In this document: in pieces, positions 33,193 to 43,235 of the stretch
Numbering within the stretch: position 1 is the first letter of the stretch
Layout: each line of letters starts with the position of its first letter
Assembly (NCBI GenBank): GCA_023935145.1
Contig: CM043701.1
Coordinates: 75,809,817-75,873,816, forward strand
Direction: 5' to 3'
DNA from: Bretschneidera sinensis
Lineage: Eukaryota; Streptophyta; Magnoliopsida; Brassicales; Akaniaceae
Length of the DNA stretch: 64,000 bases
The notes under the pieces: generated by a model
Told to the model about the DNA's origin: nothing
Seen by the model: only the letters and a program-made list of their open reading frames with translations
The model's database searches: none
Position numbers and translations under genes: made by a program

Positions 33193-33227
33193 TTTCAGTA
33201 ATGAAATTTCCGGGACGAAATTTTTGT

Positions 33228-33241
33228 AAGGTGGGTAGAAT
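33228..33241 (+). other. Polypurine tract of C
   Basis: AAGGTGGGTAGAAT directly precedes the 3' LTR, the expected place for plus-strand priming. Confidence 0.75.
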
Positions 33242-35362
33242 TGTATTACCCGTATTCATAAAGAAAGTGTAAATTAGTAATTTAATAAATATGATCCGAA
33301 ATTAAAATAATATATTTACGAAGGATTTAGTATTGAATAAAACAATTATTTTGAAGAAAAAAAATTTTCTGGGACGTGGACGTCATTAAAAGAAAAGAAA
33401 AAAAATTTTCAACTAGATGTCCAGATGACGTTTAGAAGAAGAAAAAAAATAAATAATTAAAAAAAAAGTCAAACAAAAAAAATGACCCAAAGGTAAAAAA
33501 AAACGTGGGCAGCATGTATTACACTTGCTGCCAATTTTAATACTTGCTGCCAATTTAAGTGAGGCATTTATAATGCCTCACCCGTCTCCAAATTGTGGAG
33601 GACTTTGGGAGTGTGAGGCAGCTTTTTGACTGCCTAATTTTTAACGAAAATTTGCTACATATATGCACAATGGGCACAGGCAGTTTACGCAAACATATTT
33701 CGTATAGTTTTCTATCAGATTTCGTTTTGTTTTCTATCAAAATTCTATATTTCCTTAAACACTTGGGGATCCAAAGAAAAGTCAAAAGAACAAAATTTTG
33801 AAGAGATTTACTACAGAATTTCATAGAGAATCAGGAATAACTATCAGAAAAACAGAAGGTAATAGTATAGTGTTTATTTTTGAATCTTTAGCATTTATGA
33901 AATTTCCCCAATTTCAAAGTGGGCATTTTCAAATGGTGTAGTTTATAGAGAAATGAAGAAATAATTAGAAATGGAATACAAATATTTTTTCAGGTGTTGG
34001 CAGTCAACAATCGGGGGAAGTTTCGGAGAAGAACGAGAAGGGCAAGGAGGTGATCCACGAGTAGCTTTAAGTACTATGTGGTGAGTTAAATTTACTTTAA
34101 GTAGTCTAAATAAAAGTCAATTATTTAGTAATAATTTTAAAATAAATTATTAGCTTATGTTTTTGTGTTAGATGAAGATTTGGTTGATAGATATGATATG
34201 AATATTAGACACGTAGAAAAATTATTATGTGAGAAGAAATATTTTTAAAATAATTAGTTAATTTAATAATGATGGTGATAATTAAATTCTTGACGAGTTT
34301 GGGTTGATATTTTGATACAAAATTTGAGGAGATGAATTTTAATGGGCCTTGACAAACTTTGATGGATGATTTGAGGTAATTTGGGATGAGAGGAATTTAG
34401 TAGAAAATTTTTATTATATAAATTTGAGAATAATCAAGATAGTTACTTTAAGTGTTTTGAATTTATGTTATTTTTATATTACTGTTCATATGCATATTTT
34501 TATCGTTGTTCATGTGCATATGCATTTAATAATATAACTGAAAGAACCAAGTAGGGGCCAGTCTAATGGAACAACCGTGATAGCTGGTATATGTTGGAAA
34601 TAAAAGGGACACCGTGATAGCCGGTATATGCTGGAAATAAATTCCGTGACAGCTGGGAAAAGCTGTAAAGAACCGAAAAGGGGCCGGTCTAAGATAATAA
34701 TAACCTGTCGACAGGTGGGAAGACGTTTCCATCATATGCATTTCATGTATTGCATCTGTTTTAATTATTTATTGCGTTTATTGAATTGCTGATGGGTGGT
34801 ATATATTCTTGTGAAAGTAATTATGGATGGATGAGTCTCCTAGGAAGAGACAGTTGCAGTGAGAAAAAGAGAAAAAGACATAGAAATATGATAATATGGT
34901 GATTATTTAAATGTTGGACATTATTTTATTATCCAGTTATAGGATAAATAAACGATTAAATATTATAGGGCTATTTAGGAAATTAGAATATTTTTAGTAA
35001 ATTTAATTCATTGAGCTTGTGAAGCTTATCCCTTATTGTACAATGATTTTAGGCATCGGACATGACAAGTAGTCTGGTGGGTCAGAAGTCAAATGAATTC
35101 GTTTTCTGTAAGCCACGTACGTGTCAATATCCTCAAACTAGGGAGAAAAGGAATTAAATATTTGTAAATATTCATGCATCTTGCATTGTATATTATTTGT
35201 AAGTAAATATTAGATTTATGTACATCCCCTGTTGGGGATTGAGGATTTAAAATAAAAAATTTTGGTAGTACTATTTTATTGTTGCATATATGTGTCATGC
35301 TGCGATTCTCAAAATGTGATGACACCATCTCGGGGGTGACCAATCCGGGATGGGTCGTTACA
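33242..35362 (+). repeat. 3' LTR of C (2121 bp)
   Basis: It is collinear with 24673-26762. It begins TGTATTACCCG and ends GGGTCGTTACA. It carries a small local duplication (CTTGCTGCCAATTT, about 33524-33557) absent from the 5' LTR, plus scattered substitutions. Confidence 0.9.
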
Positions 35363-35367
35363 ATGAA

Positions 35368-35625
35368 GGACTTGGAGGTTAAGTAGAATGAAGGAGAATT
35401 ATAATGGAAAGACTAATGAGGATAATGAGATGCAAGTTCTTGATGCCTCAAAGGTAGTGACAACAGATATCATGAACGAAGAGAGCTTGTATAGGTTGAA
35501 TGAGAAAATGATTGCTGTGAAGAGTAAGTGGATGAGATGGGGAGACCAAAAGGAACGATCGCATCAATTAAAAAAGAAAGCCAAATTTGGCGATGAGGTG
35601 GAGAATTTGAGCCAAGATGGAGATT
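35368..35625 (+). other. Element A internal region, right piece, unassigned
   Basis: The plus strand has a frame from ATG 35388 that includes KTNEDNEMQVLDASKVV, IMNEESLYRLNEKMIAVKSK and KKKAKFGDEVENLSQDGD, then runs into the right LTR. No domain is recognised. The last bases, GCCAAGATGGAGATT, resemble a polypurine tract next to the LTR start at 35626. Confidence 0.5.
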
Positions 35626-35809
35626 TGTTAGGATTTTGGCTCAGTTCCCCACAAAGAAAGCTTTTTATTGGTTTTGAAAAAGTTGTTTTCTATTTTATAG
35701 TTGCTTGTTCTAGTAGGTATAGTACTAATTTCCTATTAGATTGTTCATTATACAAGTAGTAATAATCTACAATGATGTTTTTTTCCTAATAGTATTAGGA
35801 AAATATTCT
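35626..35809 (+). repeat. Right LTR of element A, first part
   Basis: It begins TGTTAGGATTTTGGCTCAG and matches the left LTR from 17832. The B2 insertion follows at 35815, after the CTATA duplication (35810-35814). Confidence 0.78.
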
Positions 35810-35814
35810 CTATA

Positions 35815-36888
35815 TGTTGGAAATCACCTTGACAAGATGCCCAGGTGGTGATCTTCCAAACACCCAAGTCTAGAATGACTTGTAGGAATAATTTCAGCAA
35901 TCGAACACAAGAACAGAAAATCAAAGAAAGAAAGAAGACAAGCAATTTGTTATCGAGGTTCGACAATGTGCCTACGTCCCCGTGAGTTCCTCCGAACTCT
36001 CTACACTATCTCAAATGGTTCTTACAAGTTACAGCAATTCCCTTCAAGAAACCAAGTTCTTGAAGACACCAAGAAGAGAAGGAAGAAGATTACAATGCTC
36101 TCTCTCTATGCTACTCTCTCTTCTTTATAACCAGCTTCACTACAAAGAGTCCCTTTTGTGTTTATGTCTCTCACACAATTCTCTCTTTTATTTATAATTG
36201 ATCTCACAATGTCACAAACTTATGTGTCTCTTATCTCTTTTTATATGAATAATGAGGCTAAAGAACCCCTTTTATAGCCATTCACTTCTTGGACATTATT
36301 GTGAATCAATCTCCACCCTTTGATCATGATCTTCTTTTAATCTTAGCCCTTCAACATCCTCCAAGTGGTGCTGTGCGTTTTGGTATTGCGCACACACACT
36401 TTGGAGTGCCTTTAAGCCTGTTGCCTATGGGTGCAGTAGTGTGCCTAGCGGTACGGCACTCAACAGGGCGCGGTGAGGCGCTGAGGCAGAGTGTGCTTGC
36501 GTGCACACTGGGCAGTGCGCTGCGGATGGCTGAGCGGTGCAGCGCTGGTTTTGTCCCAATAGTACCCTTGCTGGACGGTGTGCTGTTGGTGGATGGCCAA
36601 TGCGCCACTGGTGCGGTCCTGGAGCCTACCTTCTGGATGGTGCAGCGCTGGAGAGGGAGTGGTGCACCGCTGGTGAACACCTCTGCTGCCCAGCAGTGCA
36701 CACACTCCATCAGCTTGTGTGCAGAAGTGCACACACAAGTGTGCCTAGCCTTACCTTGCTCCAAATTGATGCACACACATGTGTGCAGTCTTCTAATTTG
36801 CTGAACTTTAATCCTCCATCCTTGGTTTAGATTTTAACCTTCTTTAAACCTTGGTTGGACCTGTGCAAACCTTAGACAAATGCCAACA
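35815..36888 (-). repeat. 3' LTR of B2 (1074 bp)
   Basis: It is collinear with 40515-41587, with scattered substitutions. On the plus strand it starts TGTTGGAAATCACC and ends TTAGACAAATGCCAACA. Confidence 0.9.
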
Positions 36889-36968
36889 ATCTCTACCTTT
36901 GTCTAAGTGTTTAAACCTGAACCATTGTGCATAAAGCTTCGAGATCCAAACTCATCATGAGTCATCTA

Positions 36969-39411
36969 TCAACCGAATCCTATCCTAAGTAGTCCAATGC
37001 AATGATTGAACTTACTTAGAGGTAGAACTTTAGTACCCAAATCCGCAGGATTTTCTTCCGTGGCAATCTTGTCCACATGGATGCATCCTTTCGTAACATT
37101 TTCTCGAATAAAATGATACCGAACATCCATATGCTTTGTCATCTCATGGAACACTGGATTCCTCCACAAGTGCCACACACTTTGACTATCCAAAGATATC
37201 ACCACCTACTCTTTTAGGACCTCACACTCGTTCAACAACCCTTTGCACCTCATAACCTCCTTTATGGCTTCTGTAGCCGTTATGCATTCTGCCCCGGTTG
37301 TTATGAGTGCTACCACCGGCTGCCACTGAGCCTTCAAATACCTCAGCAATCTCTTCATCCCAAGCCAATGCTTCTTTCTAGGACTACTCACAAATCTGCT
37401 GAGAACAATCATTGCCCAAGAAACCCTCAACTGGTTTCTCTCCTTTTCTTGGATTCTACACATCCCAAGGATCTTTTGTGTAAGGCTGAGATCCTTCCTC
37501 TCGAACTCCTCACTGAGTTGAGATGTAAACCTTTCCATCTTCTCCCTGTTGTTCCAAACCAATAGTACATCATCGACATAGATGAGGATGCTCACCATCT
37601 TCTCCACCTTGTGTCCAGGTGAGAAAGTTTCTGTGAAACCTATGTCTTCTCTTCTTGTGAACCCATTCGCCACCAACCTAGCTTTGTTTCGGACTTCATC
37701 TCCTAGAGGGTACCCTTCTTTGATCTTGTAAGTGCACTTACATTCCACAACTTTCTGCTTTCCTGGAATTTTCACCAATTCCCAGAAGTTGTTCTTCATC
37801 AAAGACTTAATTTCTTCCTCCATGGCCAGCTGCCACTTTGATGAATCCTTACACTCCATGGCATCGATGTAAGTTTCTGGTTCAACCTTTCCTTCTCTCC
37901 AAGGAGCTGCTCCATCTGCATCAACCTCTTCTTGAGTTTCTTAAGCTTGGCCTTCATCCAAGGGCTCTACCTGGTCTGAACCCTCTTGCCTCATCTACTC
38001 TACTTGAACCGAGTTCTCCTTGATGCGATGCTCCACAACTTCCTGTTTGGTTTGCTCACTAGGCCCTACAGGGTTAGTTTTCTCCAAGTAGGGAAATAAT
38101 AATTCATTAAAAATAACATCCCTGCTTATAATGAGTTTTAATCCTTCTTTCTCTAAGAACCACAACCTATACCCCTTAGCCCCTTCCCCATATCCTAGAA
38201 ATACACATTTTCTAGATCTTGGGCTAAGTTTATCCTCATTTTGATGTGGATATGCAGCACAAACAAAAGTCCTAAGGTTGTTTAATTCAGGGGGTTTTCC
38301 ACTCCACATCTCCATGGGAGTCTTGAGCTCTAAAGCTCTAGAGGGTGATCTATTTATCAATATGCAGCTGTAGCCACAGCTTCTCCCCAAAAATATTTTG
38401 GTAACCCGGATCCTATTAACATGCACCTAACCTTCTCCATAAGGGTTCTATTCATTCTTTTAGCAACTCCATTTTGCTGAGGGGTTTCCACAACCGTCCT
38501 ATGTCTTAGAATGCCATTTAACCTACAGAATTGATCAAGTTCTTGGTTAAAAATTTCTAAGCCATTATCGGTTCTTATCCCCTTAACTACTCTACCCATT
38601 TGAGTCTCAACCAACCCTTTCCACACCACTAATTTATTCAAGGCATCTGATTTATTTCTAAGCAAATAAACCCACACTCTTCTTGAATAATCATCAATTA
38701 AAGATAAAAAGTAAATGTTACCTCCCTGTGTTGGTGTCCTTGCTGGTCCCCAAAGGTCCGCATGAATGTAGTCAAGAATGCCCTTAGACTTGTGCACTCC
38801 GGTGTTGAAGCTGACCCGGTGTTGCTTCTTAAGAACACAACACTCGCAGAAATCAAGTTCCTCTACTTTGTCTCCACTAAGTAGGCCATCCATGCTGAGA
38901 ACTTGCAGGCCCTCTTCGCTCATATGTCCCAAGCAAGTGTGCCAAAGGGCTGCCTTATCCATCTCAGCCATCAAGCTTACTGCTTGATCATTGATTTCTG
39001 TCTCTCCAATCATCTCATAGAGTCCATCATTTCTTGCTGCCTTGATCACTACCAAAGATCCCTTGGCCACCTTGATCTTTCCTCCCTCTACTTTGCATGT
39101 GTATCCCATGGAATCCAGCTGCCCCAATATGATCAAATTCCTCTTCAAATCTGGAACATACCTCACATTCTCTAACAGCCTTGTCATTCCATCAAACATC
39201 CTCACCTGGATGTCTCCTATTCCTCTCATTTGGTAAGAAATATCATTCCCCAAGAAAACCCTTTCATCATAGGTTTCCTTGAAATTCTTGAACCAACTCC
39301 GGTGAGGGCACATGTGATGAGTGCACCCGGTGTCCGAGATCCATTTCCCGCTGTCTTTTTGCCCCTTGTTCACACCCGAGCACACAACAAGAACATCACC
39401 ATCTTGCTATT
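36969..39411 (-). pseudogene. B2 pol with deletions
   Basis: A long frame, 39385-38357, holds protease (KWISDTGCTHHMCPH, where DTG is kept), the pre-integrase zinc motif (GHMSEEGLQVL, CECCVLKKQHRVSF) and most of integrase (IRTDNGLEIF, NGVAKRMNRTLMEK). A shift near 38370 leads to the rest of integrase (38340-37995). Reverse transcriptase (37859-37206) is shortened: after FTRREDIGFTETFSPG it jumps to ILIYVDDVLLVW, losing the central part, and loses more before VLSRFVSSPRKKH. The RNase H end is at 37205-36969 (DSQSVWHLWRNPVFHEMTKH, EENPADLGTK). Confidence 0.88.
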
Positions 39412-40159
39412 ATGTTTTAGCAACCGAAGCCTCTCCATTCTTGGTATGGCTTCTTCCTCTATCCCTTATCATCTTCTTGCAATCTTTCTTGACATGACCC
39501 TCTTTATGGCAGTAATAGCAACTCTTCCCTCCAAATCTCGGTTTGGAATGCATTCTTCTATGGCTTTCTCCTCTACCTCTGTCCCGGTAGTAGCCATGAA
39601 TGCTGCTGTGCACTCTCCCATGGCTCTCTCCTCTACCTCTGTCCTAGTAGTAGCCATGCATGCTGCTGTGCACTCTCCCATGGCTCTCTCCTCTATCTCT
39701 GTCCCGATAGTAGCTATGGTTGCTGCCATACCGAGTTGCTGGCCTTTTTTTAAAGAACAACCCTTTACCACTTGATGCCCTCCTTATCTTGGCACCAAGA
39801 TTTTCTTGCAACTATTTCTTAGGATCAAATTTAAAAGCAAAGATTCGTTTACAAAAATACCTCTTATCCGGGAGAGTCTTGCCAAGAAACAACTCATCTA
39901 GTTTCTTCCATATTGCAGCTGGATCTTCTGAGTCTCCGCACTGCCTTGTGATATTATCCGACAAGTCCAATAAGATGGTGCTGTAAGCCATCTTCTTCAT
40001 CTCATTTCGTTGGTCCTCTGTGACACTTGATAGAAAGGTATCATCTTCTCCAAGAGCCAAGTCCACTTTCTGTTGCACTAGAACCTCCTTGATCTTCCGT
40101 TTCCACAGAGAAAAATCTCCCTTTCCATCAAACTTCTCAATACCGAAATTTGAAGACAT
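39412..40159 (-). pseudogene. B2 gag with internal deletion and repeat array
   Basis: From ATG 40159 the frame gives MSSNFGIEKFDGKGDFSLWK and ECGDSEDP-like QCGDSEDPAAIWKKLDELF, and a stop after FAFKFDPKK at about 39812. About 100 codons present in B1 (from the DVFNKLVQDL region to FKAKM) are missing. A 60-bp unit repeats at 39594-39653 and 39654-39713, with a further diverged copy, encoding Arg-Gly-Glu-rich RDRGRGESHGRVHSS. The zinc knuckle CYYCHKEGHVKKDC is intact, and DRGRSHTKNGEASVAKT precedes a stop. Confidence 0.86.
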
Positions 40160-40501
40160 CTTTTGTGGACAAGATCCCTGATTTATGTAATACCCACAAA
40201 TGCTTTCTTCAACCTCAAGAATATAGATCAAAGATGGATCTTAGCACCGTTCTTGAATCTACCTCAAGAACACAATCAGATCTTGATCTTTACACCGTTC
40301 ATGAATCACCCTCAAGAACACGATCGGATATTGATCTTAACTCCGTCCTTGATTCACCTCAAGAACACGATCAGATATAGATCTTAACTCCATTCTTGAA
40401 TCACCCAAGAAGTTGATATTTGATTCTTGGAGTCTTGGCTCTGTCACCTTCTTGTTCTTGCTCTGATACTCAGCTGTGCAGCTTTGATTCCACTATCCAA
40501 A

Positions 40502-40513
40502 GCTCTGATGCCA
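40502..40513 (-). other. Primer binding site of B2
   Basis: The minus strand reads TGGCATCAGAGC, one base from the methionine tRNA site, next to the LTR. Confidence 0.85.
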
Positions 40514-40514
40514 C

Positions 40515-41587
40515 TGTTGGAAATCACTTTGACAAGATGCCCAGGTGGTGATCTTCCAAACACCCAAGTCTAGAATGACTTGCAGAAATAATTTCAGCAA
40601 TCGAACACAAGAACAGAAAATCAAAGAAAGAAATAAGACAAGCAATTTGTTATCGAGGTTCAACAATGTGCCTACGTCCTTGTGAGTTCCTCCGAACTCT
40701 CTGCACTATCTCAAATGGTTCTTTCAAGTTACAGCAATTCCCTCAAGAAACCAAGTTCTTGAAGACACCAAGAAGAGAAGGAAAAAGATTACAATGCTCT
40801 CTCTCTATGCTACTCTCTCTTCTTTACAACCAGACTCACTACAAAGAGTCCCTCTTGTGTTTATGTCTCTCATACAGTTCTCTCTTATATTTATAATTGA
40901 TCTCACAATGTCACAAACTTGTGTGTCTCTTATCTCTTTTTATATGAAGAATGAGGCTAAGGAACCCCTTTTATAGCCATTCACTTCTTGGACATTCTTG
41001 TGAATCAATCTCCACCCTTTGATCATGATCTTCTTTTAATCTTAGCCCTTCAACATCCTCCAAGTGGTGCTGTGCGTTTTGGTATTGCGCACACACACTT
41101 TGGAGAGCCTTTAAGCCTGCTGCCTATGGGTGCAGTAGTGTGTCTAGCGGTGCGGCGCTCAGCAGGGCGCGGTGAGGTGCTGAGGCAGAGTATGCTTGCG
41201 TGCACACTGGGCGGTGCACTACGGATGGCTGAGCGGTGCAGCGCTGGTTCTGTCCTAGCATCACCCTTGCTGGACGGTGCGCCGCTGCTGGATGGCCGGT
41301 GCGCCGCTGGTGCGGTCCTAGAGCCTACCTTCTGGACGATGCAGCGCTGGAGAGGGAGCGGTACACCGCTGGTGCACACTGATGCTGCCCAGCAGTGCAC
41401 ACACTCCATCAGCTTGTGTGTAGAAGTGCACACACCAGTGTGCCTAGCCTTCTCTTGCTCCAAATTGATGCACACATATGTGTTCAGCCTTCTAACTTGC
41501 TAAACTTTAATCATCCATCCTTGGTTTAGATTTTAACCATCTTTGAACCATGGTTGGACCTGTGCAAACCTTAGACAAATACCAACA
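40515..41587 (-). repeat. 5' LTR of B2 (1073 bp)
   Basis: On the minus strand it begins TGTTGGTATTTGTCTAAGG and ends GATTTCCAACA. The GC-rich part (about 41050-41480) is longer than in B1 and gives long open frames on both strands that are not genes. Confidence 0.9.
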
Positions 41588-41592
41588 CTATA

Positions 41593-41973
41593 TAAATTGG
41601 GTACTAGAGAAAGTTTGAGGTACACTCATAATTCCATATACATTGTAAACTAGAAGGGTTTACTACTAGAGCTAGGATGAGAGTTTTGAGTGTATTGGAG
41701 TTTTAGATTGTCAAGTAGAGATGACACTTACCACTGGAGTTAGGTTAAGAGCTTTTGTTGTATTGTAACTTTGAGGTGAGAGTTTGACAACTTCGCTCTT
41801 CTAAAGTTATAATTGAAGATTAATAAAATAGTGGAGTTGTTGATAGATATAGGCAAAGAGGTTTCGGACCACATTAAGGTGTTCTTACTTTTTGTTTGTT
41901 TTGCTTATTTAATTATTTTGGTTGTGGTTTTTGCCTAAATTTTAAATGAGTGGATTTTAGAGTTAAAATCTCA
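41593..41973 (+). repeat. Right LTR of element A, last part
   Basis: It resumes after B2 with GTTTGAGGTACACTC and matches the left LTR across both sides of the B1 insertion site. It therefore shows the unoccupied form of that site (CATTAAGGTGTTCTTAC at about 41873-41889). The end TTAAAATCTCA is altered compared with TTAAAATCCCAACA in the left copy. Confidence 0.75.
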
Positions 41974-42198
41974 TTAATCACAAGTAAATAAGCATATAGT
42001 TAACTTGCTAAAAGCTTGGTCTATATTTGAAGCATGTTTCCAACAAAATCGGAACATTCACTTTTTGCAAGGATTCTGCAGGAGATTTTTACTTATGTTC
42101 GAAAAACTTATTTCCCAAATACTTGTATACATTGCGATCTCATATGCCACATCATTTTTTTTTTACCTTAGAGAGTTTTTTTCAAGAAGAAAGCACTA
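41974..42198. other. Spacer between element A and the F-box remnant
   Basis: AT-rich, with a T-rich tract at 42150-42185. It may contain the former upstream region of the F-box gene. No separate gene is seen. Confidence 0.4.
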
Positions 42199-43235
42199 AT
42201 GAAGAAGAGGAGAGATATAGTCGCTGGAGAGGAGACCACTACATGCCTTGCTGGAAATGGTGTAGATTGTCACCGGAAATAGTTAAGAAGAACCAAGAAA
42301 CGGCAGAGATTCTGGCCGGATTTTTCCGGAGGAACAGAGTGTGATTTGCTTGATTCTCTACCTTATGATCTCGTCATTTCTATTCTCTCCAAGCTTAGCT
42401 CCACCGTTCGTTGTCCCTCTGATTTCACCATCTTGATAACGTAGGATTTATTATTTTATTTTTTTAATTTTGAATATAAATTTACATTGTTGGAAAATTT
42501 ATCTTCTTGATCTCATTGATTGAAATAAATTTTAATTTTATTTTTGTGAAAACAGATGCAGGAGATTAAACGGGTTAGCTCTTAGTTTTTGGTATTATCA
42601 AGCCTCTTAAAAAAATTTGCAATTAAATCAAACAACTGGTCAGAATCTGCTCATCGGTTTTTGAAAATCCGTGCGGATGCTGGAATTGTCGAAGCTTGCT
42701 ACACTCTTAGCATGGTTAGTAACACTCAAATCGAATAGTATTAACAATAAGAAAAAAATAAGAAATTTTTTTTTTAACTTGAAAAAGTCTTAAAACATTT
42801 TTTTTTTAAAGTATCAAAAGGAGTAACAACCATTGTTTGTTGTTTTTGGCTTCTATACAGATTCGGTTTTACTGTTTACGTAATTGAGGGAGCAGAGCTT
42901 CGCTGATGGCTAAAGCTCACACGCCGGCGTTGTATTCACTAGTCCTTATACAGTTTAATGGCAGTAGAGGCTACAAGAAGTAAGAACGATAAGGAATTGC
43001 GAGACGGCATGGCTTTGTGCGAGCCGCTCTCCTCGGTCATATCGATGCGATGTGGGAACTCGGCCACTGCCTTCAAGACAACTAGGATATACCCAAAATA
43101 TCACCGAGGGCCTCCGATTCCTCGTCCAAACCAACCCTCGCGAACTTGTTGTCGTACTTTCCACGGCCGTTGCTTTGGGATCTCTACATGCTCTTGGTTC
43201 ACGTAGTTCTGAGGTTATGGCTGACAGCATATGAA
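42199..43235 (+). pseudogene. F-box gene remnant (similar to the plant F-box/MYND protein At1g67340)
   Basis: Three exon-like pieces in order match a plant F-box protein. 42199-42440 has an F-box (LLDSLPYDLVISILSKLSS). About 42554-42715 has NWSEYSHRF-like and EACYTL-like sequence. About 42861-43235 has IRFYCLRN, ASLMAKAHTPALYSLVLIQF, HIDAMWELGHCLQDN and TLANLLSYF-like, the SEL1-type repeat region. Stops and shifts occur in each piece and no MYND finger (C-x2-C...) follows, so it is a truncated pseudogene. An F-box protein would select targets for an SCF ubiquitin ligase. The identification rests on my memory of the family. Confidence 0.72.

Larger units (their letters stand above)
24673..35362 (+). 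mobile_element. Ty3/Gypsy retrotransposon C, Tekay/Del-like chromovirus, nested in A
   Basis: It is 10690 bp, with LTRs of about 2.1 kb, and is flanked by perfect ATGAA duplications (24668-24672, 35363-35367). Order is gag with zinc knuckles, protease, reverse transcriptase, RNase H, integrase and a C-terminal chromodomain. The integrase-last order makes it Gypsy. The long LTRs and chromodomain fit the Tekay/Del lineage. RNase H is split by a SIRE-like solo LTR (29869-31381). Several stops make it inactive. Confidence 0.92.
35815..41587 (-). mobile_element. Ty1/Copia retrotransposon B2, Tork-like, inverted, nested in the right LTR of A
   Basis: It is 5773 bp on the minus strand, with LTRs 41587-40515 and 36888-35815 and perfect CTATA duplications (35810-35814, 41588-41592). 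Gag, protease, integrase, reverse transcriptase and RNase H follow in order and are the same family as B1 and B3. Large internal deletions in gag and reverse transcriptase make it defective. Confidence 0.92.
17832..41973 (+). mobile_element. Non-autonomous LTR retrotransposon A, expanded by three nested insertions
   Basis: Discounting the insertions B1 (18328-24158), C (24673-35362) and B2 (35815-41587), the left LTR is about 593 bp, the internal region about 670 bp and the right LTR about 570 bp. The LTRs begin TGTTAAGATTTTGG and TGTTAGGATTTTGG. The left one ends AATCCCAACA at 24260 and is followed by a primer site. The internal region encodes no recognisable gag, protease, integrase or reverse transcriptase, so it would depend on enzymes from another Copia-type element. 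The right end at 41973 is uncertain and no clean target duplication is seen. Confidence 0.75.

Noticed and set aside
36289..36830. Long open frames on both strands in the GC-rich part of the B2 LTRs (also 40988-41503)
   Set aside because: They lie wholly within LTRs, occur in both copies on both strands, and have no domain. Low stop density reflects the base composition.
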